Assembly: GCA_037447655.1 (NCBI GenBank)
Contig: JBBHKE010001653.1
Location: 154,267 to 192,979, forward strand
DNA from: Zygnema cylindricum
Lineage: Eukaryota; Streptophyta; Zygnematophyceae; Zygnematales; Zygnemataceae
Length of the DNA: 38,713 nt
Direction of reading: 5' to 3'
Each line of letters begins with the position of its first letter. Position 1 is the stretch's first letter. The notes beneath the pieces are model-generated. The model saw only the letters and a program-made list of their open reading frames with translations, ran no database searches and was not told where the DNA came from. A program made the translations under genes and the position numbers. Positions 29,591 to 38,713 of the stretch are shown here, in pieces.

Positions 29591-31717
29591 ACATGAATTC
29601 GACTTTGACCAATTGCGATCAAAATTTGTGGGGCACACATTGTCGAATTCGTCACATACACATTTTTGGCGGAATTTACAATTTCTTTATCGGTACTATT
29701 AATCTATCCACACCAAATACCAATATCGCGTGACATGAAGAGGGACATTTGTCACATAAACTTGTGACACGTCAAAATTGGCCATGCTTCAAGGATCATA
29801 ATAATCATTCCTAATATTATGAACTCAATGTCTCTTTATTATGAGAGATTAATGTCGCCTATGACGTCATATAGCCCATTATGCCAATAGGTGAACTGAT
29901 GCAGTTTTGCCCTTTTTACCCGTTATCTCGTTTTGAGCTTTTAGTTCTTATGTTTCACTTATGACTATGGTCTATTGTGTCTGCATTTGTGTCTGTGACC
30001 CAGTCTAAAAGAGCAAACATATCTCATACCTTTCGATGTAAAAAAAATACGTCGATTGTGTGAAGGAGTGGAAATCATGACGCGATTATTAACAAATTTC
30101 ATGGCCCAGGATCCAATCTAGTAGAAATACGCCTGAATTTTTTTATCAAATTTTAACCAATGGAACGTGAATTTTTACCTTAGTTTGGTTGTTTCAAGAC
30201 CACCACTGTAGAGAGCATTTAAGATAATTATAGTCCAAAAGACCAAATAAGGAAGTTATGCAGCTTTGACGGTGTTCGTTGTGCATTTTTGTGATGATTT
30301 TGGCGTATTGGGGCACTTTTAGTGCAGAAAAATCCCTCAAACGATTAATTTGGTTAGAACAATGAAGATTTGTTTTAGCACAACTTGATGAATGTGACTA
30401 GTTCGATCCTGAGGGTTTCATCCATAGTTAATCATATTCAACATTCTTTGGAAAAAATTCACACATTTAGGCACGATCAAATATTCAGCAAGCATGCAGA
30501 ATATTCTCTATTTCATTTAGATATGGTTGTGAAATCGAAGTTTAAAGTTTCATACGAAATAATCAATAGTCACTGCATTCGTTTTAAGAATATTCTGTTT
30601 TCGGGTATGAAAATTTGGCAAACACCTAACCCCAACCGTCCCATATTGTGCACCAAAATCATATGGTTAAATTTTTACTCTAACGTCTGATTGGTACATT
30701 ACCGTTTGATCAAGGTTGATCGAGCGATTGAACTGTGCTATGCTACAGTACAAAGGTGCATCTATATGTACCTTTTGTACTGTAATAAATAAAGTCGTAA
30801 CGGGTTCACTGTCACGTTATTTTGGTTCGCAGCAGGACAAAACCCTTATAGTGAAGCGAATATTCACTATGCGTGCCAAAATATTCTTCATAGGAACTTT
30901 AAATACTCTGAATATTGGTGAATATAGAATAGTAGATATGAAATTCATTCAGGATAGGTTTGACCAATCATTAGCACCTGTTTACCCGCCTAAACTTTTT
31001 CCCTTAACCCGTGCCGAATGTTCTTAACAGATGTTTTTTGAATTGGATTTTTTTTTTTATGTTGAAAATACTGACCGTGATTTGTAATTTTTAGGCACAC
31101 AAAATTTGTTACTTACAAGGTTTTTGTTGAGATTTTGCAGGTGGATATTGGTGGACCTTATTGCTGGTTACCTTCGTATGTTTTTCGATTTCCTAAATAC
31201 GAGCAAATATGTCTGCAATGGTGTAATGTACAAAACGACTTCACTTACTTTAATCATTAGATTGAAAACTTAGGTTTATTTTTTGGTGACAATATTTCCT
31301 TTTTTTTCGTACGATTCATGTGGTATAGTGCAAATACTTGCTACTCCTGAAGCTTATAAAAATGCCATAATAAGATACGTAAAAAAGGTCCTTGTGAACG
31401 TCTTAGAAAATTGATCAACCAGTCGAGTTGTAAAAAATAGTGTTTCCAAATTCGAAATATTATTGTTGTCGATGTACAGAAAGTATTGCCATGATTTTGC
31501 CTCTATGGAAAACAGAAAAAAACGGTTTGAATTGAAGAAATTGTGCGCCACTTTTGGATCCAAACTATTTTGGGATAAATTGTTTCAATCTTGATGTTGG
31601 TTATTTCTCTTGATCATAGAGATGATGTCTTCATGTTAACTTTCTGTGCTATTATGGATATTAAAATACACGATGGTGATATTAGTGAGCTTCTTAAAAA
31701 AGTGAGATTCTCAAAAC
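29591..31717. other. Downstream region, no gene recognised
   Basis: No convincing coding domain was found. Frames at 30385-30690 and 30716-31027 are short, unrelated to each other and without motif. At 31140 an acceptor-like TTTTGCAG is followed by a short hydrophobic frame, which might be an alternative last exon of the transporter. Confidence 0.4.
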
Positions 31718-31719
31718 TA

Positions 31720-31936
31720 CACCGTGTATCACAATTAGTGTTAATGGTTTTTTTGCCACTTAAAACATCTTTTCTCCGTACACACATGTCGGATTATGGA
31801 TCTGACGGTTGCTATTGAAAGCCAAGATTCTCAATTTCTCATTGGCGGTCTCCATTTGAAAATCGGACAAATGTGTACGGAGAAAAGATGTTTAAACTGG
31901 CGAATAAATTATCAGCACTAATAGCAATACACGGTG
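31720..31936. mobile_element. MITE copy 2 (foldback, about 217 bp)
   Basis: Left CACCGTGTATCACAATTAGTG and then GCCACTTAAAACATCTTTTC. The right end inverted reads CACCGTGTATTGCTATTAGTG, then a matching arm with GTTTAAACATCTTTTC. TA precedes the left end; TT follows the right end, one base changed. The interior (CGGTTGCTATTG, AAGATTCTCA) matches copy 3 in the same orientation and copy 1 inverted. Confidence 0.85.
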
Positions 31937-32211
31937 TTGTGTTCTTCTCAAAAACAATGATCTTCTTCTAAACCATGAGCATTTTTGGTGTGAGAAATCT
32001 CAATTGGAGAGGTACAGTGTTTAGGTACAATTCCTGGCAACCAATCAATTCAATTTGGAGGCAATCAGTCGTCCTTTTTACAACATCATTGCACCTAATC
32101 AGAAGACTGCCATAGATACACATTGGTTTTTTGTGTATATTTTATACATTGGATATTTTTGGTCTATTCCAAAAACCAGACACATACACACCACCACCAT
32201 ATATATAAAAT

Positions 32212-32430
32212 TTGGTTTATGGTTTTTCCCTTTCAAATTATTTTTCGACGCTTAAAACATCTTTTCTCTGTGCACACTTGTCAGGTTGTCAATCCGATGG
32301 TTGCTATTGTAAGGCAAGATTCTCACTTTCTATTGGCCGTCTACGATTTATAATCCGACAAGTGTGCACGGAGAAAAGATGCTTCAAGTGGCGAAAAAAA
32401 CTTTAACACTAACAACAATTAGCGATGTGC
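32212..32430. mobile_element. MITE copy 3 (foldback, outer ends decayed)
   Basis: Inner arms are clear: CTTAAAACATCTTTTCTCTG at about 32251 and GAGAAAAGATGCTTCAAGTG at 32371-32390, with GACAAGTGTGCAC and GTGCACACTTGTC facing each other. The interior aligns with copy 2. The outer left end is poorly preserved; on the right, TTAGCGATGTG at about 32418 keeps part of the TIR. Confidence 0.7.
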
Positions 32431-35400
32431 TCGCGCATTGTAAAACAAGCGACAGATTTTAAATCAAAAATGTCCCACTAGCTTTCCAAACGACACCTTT
32501 GGCACATCAGCCGATGTGTCAAAGTATCATTTTTTCTACCGTTTTCCTCTAAAACGGCAGTAAAATTGACATCATCCTGAAACTTTAAATGTACTCTAGT
32601 TTTGGCGTCCTCCTCTTCGATCCACGGGCAGATGATTCGAGCTCATCTTAAAACTTTAACCAAAATCACCTCAAGAGCTAATTTTAGTTAAAGTCACTTG
32701 AAAACGAATAATAAAACGTTTATGCACGTGCCACACGAACGTGAAATTTTTTGGAGGAGAGAGAGGAAACGCTGTTTTTTTTCTTGCCCATAACGCGCAT
32801 GTACAAACAAAAAATCACAGGACCTCCACTTCCATTTCATGGGTCCTTCGCAAAAGTCTACGTCGTCGTCGCCTCCGCCGCTCATCTCACACTACCACTC
32901 GTCTCTCCCTCTTCCTCGAATGAAAAAAGACAATATTGGTCTGAAATGAAATAGCTTTTCAAAATAAATTTTTTGACGAGCTTTGGGCGTAGTTTGATGA
33001 CAGGGTGAGTGAGAAAAGATAAAAGAAAATTAGGAAGCCATGGCGGAAAGTTCAGGTACTAGTGATGTCGACGTTGTCAAAAGTGAGCATGATGTTACAA
33101 TGTCATATAGCTTGAACATCTACAATGTCAAAAAATTAGACGTCTACAACCATCACAAGTTTGACCCACGTCTACAAAGTAAGGATTTCAATTTTGTACA
33201 TTGGAAAGCTCTGCAAAGTGGTACAAAGAATCTCAATAAAACATAAAGTACCACTTCAACGTTTCGATTACATTAGCACACCCCCTTATAAGAATTTGGC
33301 GTACCCATTAGCCAATAGAGGTGAAACATCTAGCATCTTGCTTATGCTATCAAGAGATCGACCCTTGATAAACAATATTGATTCTTTAGCGTCAACTTAT
33401 TCAAGGCTCAATAATCCACACACATGAGAACAAAGCATCCCCTCTTTTGTACAATCAACAATGGGTTACCATGAAACAGACTTCAAATTGATTCGATTTA
33501 ACTCCATTTCCAAAAGAGAGGTCACTTGTGCTTTCACATCAAAATCGGTGCAAAGGTTGTCATGATTCCTTCTACCCCACTTCCGAAAGAATCACTTTCT
33601 ACAACGTCTTCTTTCTACAATAATCTTTTCCAAAGATCATCGATAAAGCAATAGCGTACTCTTCAACAAATGTTTTAAACCAAATAATTTGTGACTGTAT
33701 TCTTACGCACCGGTTTTGATTTTGAGCTCACACAACTCCAACAATCCTACCTTGGAGGACATCACCAAAACTTAAATTTTATACTGCTTACCAAATTCCT
33801 ATACCTATTTACTTCGTCAATTACAAAATTAAAAGGCAATTCATTACGCCAGAGTAGATCGAAAATGTTTATGGGATACTCGAACAAGTGTATATTGCTC
33901 GACCTTAAGCATACTTGGCTTCCAACTAGCAAGAGCTTGCTGAAGGCACTTCAATCTTTTCATAGTAGTGGAGATTTTCGACATGGCATCCTCCATAGTT
34001 ATAAATCGTTGTTTTTTTAGTAGAAAAGTGAAGATCCTTTGACCTTTGCCTAGAACACGCCGATTGGATTCCATGCCAACATATGTAGTCTCCAATACTT
34101 AGTGTGGCAACAACATTGAAGCCCAAAAGGCTACATTTGGGCTACGTTTGGGCCATATTTTAGCCTTTTTTAACACAATATGCAACTTGAAGAGTACTTC
34201 TTGGCTCTTAAAAGAAACCCATATCCATGCATAGATGGAGACAAACCTGTGCAGATTGATTTTTTTGGTTTAAAAAACTTTTCCTTTAAAAAGGAGAATA
34301 CCGCACGTCGAAGGATGCGACTTCAAGAAATATGAAATGAGCAACTTAGTCTTCACAGTACGATCCACTATGGAAAACCAAAATTTAAAGAGATGCACCA
34401 CCGAGAAGCAAGAGAAGAATCGGACCCGTGTTACGTCACATAGCGCGAACTTAACTGGTAACGATTGAACGAGAATAGTTGTCATCATGTGATTGGTTTA
34501 TCGATCAATCTAGGCATCATAACAAATAGAAGGACAAAATATAAAGGAGGAAGCATTTCACAAAACAAGTAAACAAACATGTGTCTCTTTTATCACAAAC
34601 ACAAAAAGCAAGACTATTGGAAGTTGGTTTCCCTTTTATTTGAATTGCATACTACTTACAAAGTCTTATCTATACACACTGTATTGTAATCTCCTTCAAG
34701 GCTCACTTTAGTTTACTGAATGACCTTTTGACTCTAAAGTGACTATTTGAGTTGTGACTATATGTCTACTTGATTTAGTGTGGAATGTGGACCTACTGAC
34801 ACACTTCACCTTTCGAATTTGTAACCATATTTTTTCCGTGCTACTTGAATCGAGTCCAACTACGTGTGGTTACGGAGACTGCTCTCCATTTAGTTTACCA
34901 TGGTTGACTCGTATTTTTAGGTTATAGGCCCACAAGTTCACCTAGAGAATTTTGAATGAACAAACTTGGGATCATGGCTCTTTGACAACTAGTCCTTGAC
35001 GTCCAAACTAGATGGGGATCATAACTCGAGTCGAGCTACGTCCTGTTCCACCAGATGCAAATGTAGTGACCGAAAGCTTGGGGCGCGTTAGAAGTCACTA
35101 ACTAGGATTCTAAATTTGCGAAGGAATTCTCAAATTGATGCAATAGTATCTGATAGACTTGGCAAGTTAACATCACCTCCGGGATGATAAGTTGGCCGAA
35201 ACGTGTGTGTAGACATTAAAGGGGCCATTGGGGGAAAATGTGGGTTGGTTGGGATAAGCACGTGCCTCAGATCGCCATGGAGTACGTATTTAGTCAATCG
35301 GCTACCCTCCATCGATGTAGTCCCTACTTCTCTCCTTTTCCGTGGACTTCGAACTTACTTGGGACGGCCTCCGCTCAAGCCATTGTCAAGTCAGAGATGG

Positions 35401-37490
35401 TTCGAAAGGCGATTTTAGGGAGGAAGATCAAAATATGTCATACCGCACATTAAGTGTTGTGAGTTTTATAGGAGTTAGAAGAATGACATAATTCCAAGAG
35501 GATCGCAACCTATATAAGAAAACCAATTGCACTTGATTGTTACGTAGAACACTACTAAGAGTGGTGAATTTACAAGCGAAACTTCTAATTTGACCATGAA
35601 GCTTACTTAATGTCCCGTGATTGCTATTGCATGTCAAACTGAATCATGAACATTATGGAACCACCCCGCCACCCCCTCGTGTGAAAATAGAGCAAACAGA
35701 CGTGTTGTGTGCCATGAGTTGATCGCACATGCAAAGTGGGTTGTTGTGGAGTTAAGGTACATTAATCGGAGTAAAGCCAATGACTTCAATATACTGTGGA
35801 GTATTCTAACAAAAGAGATGTACAAATTGGTGTTGCGGTTAGCGAAACACCATAGCCCTAAAGGCAAGGCTTTAAGGAGGATATTAATTACGTGCCATTA
35901 CTTGATCTACTACACTTTGTCGTATTCAAGAGTGACTTCCCGTGATAAAGGGAGGGAAAAAAAAATAGTAAGATTCGGGTGGGAATGAACACTTACGAGC
36001 CTTCCTCCATTGAAGAGAAAAGAAGGCTCACAGGCGAAGTGCCCTCTAACACAAATTGTTTTATAGGTGAAAGAAAGAATTAATGACCAATTTTGATGTA
36101 CGTTTCCGACATTGTTGAGCTTGCACATTTTTGGTTGTAAAAGTGAGCTTAAACCATTTAGACTCTAACAAACGATGAACTATACCTCGGCATACAAATC
36201 CTAAAATTTTATGCGAGAGGCTGTTAGAGGTAAACCACAAGTCAAACAAAATGGTCGCTAAACAAATAAACTAGCAAACGTTAGTAGAAGTACTATGGCT
36301 AAATGACCAAGTTTCTGCGAGTATTATGATTTGTCCTTTGCACAACTCATAAGGACAACTTGTGGACTGCATTCCAAATAGTACTTATGGTATTCACTTG
36401 ATTTGGGAATTTATGAAATGAGTGAACTAAATTTTTTGGTCAAAATATTCACATTCCGATGGAGATATGCAAAATGTGGGATAAAGTAAGACAAAAGCAC
36501 GGATCTCAAAAGGACACTATTGTGCAATTCGACATTATATTTTATTTGTTTCTAGTTGAATGTTCCCCGCCTCTGGATCCAACGTTTTTTTGTGTTTCTT
36601 GTTTAAAGAAGTCGCATAGAACAATGGGCATAATATGCTTCTCAAATCGTAAGGCAAGGAGAATACCATATTGGGGACGTCAATTGCAAGGACACACACT
36701 TCATTTATGCCAATGTCGTTTTGACAACAACGAATACCACTAACCATTGCAAATTAGAGTTCATCACTTTGTTTAAAGTGGCCTTTTTAAAACTCTAAAT
36801 CGTAACTTAGTTTTTATAGCCCGTGTGTACTTAATTTACCCACAACGACATCGGAGATTGACTATTTGGACGGACGAACGGATCGAAAACACAGATTTTC
36901 CGGTTTTTTGTCGGAGATTGGAATCTAAAAGATTGAGGAGCCCGCCTCCGGTCTCCTTTCAGCACTTCATATGCGCACGTGTCACGAGTCTGGGCGTCAA
37001 CCGTCATTCGACATAGCAAAATAACGGGTGACCCGTGGACTTTGTGTAACTCCCAAAACATAAGCGAGTGCACATAGGTGAACTTTGTGAATGCACTTTA
37101 GCACAACTGAGGGTAGCTCTTCTGTAAAGGCAAGATACCCCTTTTGTATAGGACTTATGTTTTGGAAATAAACGACATTAAACCATTACTAGAGTGAATA
37201 TTATGAGCGTAGAGTTGACATCAGTGTCATTAATAATATTTATTTTCCCGAATGATGTGGCTAATAGTGGACCGCTTTTAGAATCAACGTTGGGAAAAAA
37301 ACAATTAGTGTCAATTTAGGGGCCCCATATAATACTGTTGACGCTTATAACAATAAAAGTTATAATCTCCAGCTATTTTTTCCCCGTGTAATTAGTTTTG
37401 CTCTCACGTATACATTGCAAATTTTTTTCTTTATATTCAACCTTCCTTGGTCGTCAAATATATTTTCCGTTGCCACTTGCTTTGTACAAA

Positions 37491-37618
37491 TGGTTTACCC
37501 ATTACAAGTTAGACAATAAATATTTCGATTCTTATTGTACTATGGGTACCTCGATGGTTTACCCATTTCAAGTTATATGATAAAGCTTCCATTTTGTTTC
37601 GTATGATGGGTACTGCGA
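37491..37618. repeat. Imperfect 64-bp tandem duplication
   Basis: TGGTTTACCCATTACAAGTT at 37491 and TGGTTTACCCATTTCAAGTT at 37555 start two units, each ending ATGGGTAC plus 5-6 bases. The middle parts are diverged. Confidence 0.65.
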
Positions 37619-37634
37619 AAAATCAATGTCAAAA

Positions 37635-37715
37635 ACCATTAATTCACCCATTGAAAAACCATTTAACCACTGAAAAACCATTAAAAACCATTGAAAACCA
37701 TTGAAAAACCATTGG
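37635..37715. repeat. AACCATTGAAA-type microsatellite
   Basis: The words AAAAACCATT and GAAAACCATTG recur six to seven times in about 80 bases with small variations. Confidence 0.8.
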
Positions 37716-38240
37716 TCATGACATACATCAGCCAACCAAATATGCAAATGAATACATTGAAGATATCGCCTAATGGATATTGGAAGCCATTTTGACTGTA
37801 AACACTGTAAAATAAAAAAAATGTTTCTATTGTTGAAACTTTCTTAAGGTGGAATTTTAACAATTTGGAAAAGTTGTCAAAATGTCAAGAATCTTCCCTA
37901 CTAGTAGCTCACAACTGATGCTTCTAAAAATAGATTTACTGTGTTGACGTTCCTTTTGGTAAAAAGGTCAAACTAAAATTAGTCTAATTTCTACAAATGA
38001 AAGGGAAGCATGTCACTAAAAAACAAAACAACGATCTCCTGAAAATCCGGTGATGAACCTAAAAGTAAACAATGTTTGCCGCGTTTCATAGTACACTCAT
38101 TCTAGGCTATACATGGTTGCGGCGTTTTACTAAGACCTAAAATCTTTTAACCTCACATGCTACCCGTGTAATTGATTCCTATAAATACAATTCGATTTTT
38201 CAAAAAAGTATAAACAATTTACATGTCTACGTTAAAAAAT

Positions 38241-38681
38241 TTAGGTCAAATGAATACTAGGAAGCCTTAATATAGGGGAGGAGGGAGTGGAGGGCATTGC
38301 ACAAGGTGAAGGAGGAGATGTGGGAGATGTAGGACTTGGTAAAGAAAATGGTAAAGCATCACTTGTGGTTGTTTGACCTAATTTTTCAGCTTTAGGTTTT
38401 GTATTGTGCATCCAATACCTTAAAGACTTAACTTCTATTCCAATGTCTTCACAAACAGCTTCTATCTCTTCCTTTTGTTGTCCTACAATCGTCCAATTGA
38501 TTTTTTCTGCAAAAGCGACAAGCTTTTCTCTTTGTTTTTGTGTAATCTTTGTCCTCTTTCGTTTTTTCCGTCCTCCTCGTCCTAAAGGAACTTGATTATT
38601 TTCATTTTTCTCTGTTTCTGTGGACGGAATTTCCGAAGATATTGAAGGATTTGCACGAGTCCCGGCTGATAATCCGACAAA
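38241..38681 (-). CDS. ZF-HD (zinc finger-homeodomain) transcription factor, last exon
   Basis: This is the 3' exon of a plant ZF-HD protein, a nuclear DNA-binding regulator. The homeodomain at 38391-38567 starts KKRKRTKITQKQREKLVAFA, continues with CEDIGI, and has a recognition helix LRYWMHNTK. Plant ZF-HD proteins typically have RTKFTxxQKExMxxFAE and VWMHNNK here. The exon begins at 38681, after a long T tract and TTACAG on the minus strand; the Phe-rich sequence upstream is intron. About 38 Ser/Thr/Glu/Asn-rich residues precede the homeodomain. The C-terminal tail is Pro/Ser/Thr-rich, and the stop is at 38241-38243. The N-terminal ZF-HD dimerisation zinc finger must lie beyond the window. 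Most flowering-plant members lack introns, so this one is notable. Confidence 0.9.
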   Translation of the reverse strand, partial: FVGLSAGTRANPSISSEIPSTETEKNENNQVPLGRGGRKKRKRTKITQKQREKLVAFAEKINWTIVGQQKEEIEAVCEDIGIEVKSLRYWMHNTKPKAEKLGQTTTSDALPFSLPSPTSPTSPPSPCAMPSTPSSPILRLPSIHLT

Positions 38682-38713
38682 CTGTAAGAAAAAAAAAAAA
38701 AAAAAAAACACAT

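Larger units (their letters stand above)
32431..38240. other. Long intergenic stretch, no recognisable gene
   Basis: I inspected the frames here and found no domain. The most gene-like start is 33040 (GCCATGGCGG context, about 68 codons, acidic then basic, unknown). Frames at 33691-34130, 35130-35450 and 35707-35988 are of similar length on both strands, without motif. They may be remains of mobile elements too eroded to name. Two imperfect 64-bp units occur at 37491-37618, and an AACCATTGAAA-type microsatellite at about 37635-37715. Confidence 0.4.

Noticed and set aside
33040-33246. Gene starting GCCATGGCGG
   Set aside because: Good start context, but only 68 codons, no motif, no clear continuation; kept only as part of the unassigned region.
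35707-35988. hAT-type transposase fragment
   Set aside because: A faint resemblance of a Trp-Val-Val stretch only; no catalytic or dimerisation motif could be read.

Overview
The window is nuclear DNA of a plant, probably a non-flowering streptophyte (streptophyte alga, bryophyte or similar). The evidence is a ZF-HD homeodomain, a plant-specific family, Copia retrotransposons whose primer site matches the plant initiator tRNA-Met anticodon arm, and a many-intron chromate-transporter gene of a type I do not associate with flowering plants. The exact organism is inference; a Chara-like alga is only a guess. It is an AT-rich, repeat-rich, gene-sparse segment with one nearly complete host gene and the edge of a second.

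Positions 155-10872 hold an old Copia element (A). It has LTRs of 962 and 952 bp, and its gag-protease-integrase-RT-RNase H remnants are broken by stops, frameshifts and lost catalytic residues. A second, young Copia-related element (B, 4972-9452) sits inside the RNase H of A. Its 1240-bp LTRs differ at 7 sites by my count, and it is flanked by the 5-bp duplication GCAGC. B is non-autonomous: its 2.0-kb interior holds one gag-like frame with a CCHC knuckle and an unrecognised acidic/basic C-terminal part, and no pol. Both elements have the PBS GGTTATGGGCC directly after the LTR, as in Drosophila copia (half-tRNA primer), and the gag frame runs through that PBS.

Positions 11111-18633 are stacked DNA elements: a foldback MITE; a CGATA-rich element with 13-bp perfect inverted ends that contains a B-family solo LTR (12108-13155, duplication GTTGT); and a 5.28-kb element (13357-18633) with 23-bp terminal inverted repeats and TA on both sides. 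The last encodes a protein whose conserved block resembles the N-terminal DNA-binding part of some transposases, and carries subterminal repeats and a 117-bp tandem repeat. No DDE domain was found. Its ends match the MITE ends, so it may be a larger relative of the MITE family.

Positions 19579-29590 encode a chromate-transporter-family (CHR/ChrA) membrane protein on the + strand. I reconstructed 15 exons with consistent phases, giving about 600 residues with the usual two homologous halves. Its introns hold another MITE (20608-20771), a tandem duplication that includes a decoy copy of an exon start, and long CT and GA tracts flanking exon 4.

Positions 29591-38240 contain two further MITEs and otherwise nothing I can assign. 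The right edge (38241-38681, minus strand) is the last exon of a ZF-HD transcription factor; its zinc-finger exon lies outside the window.
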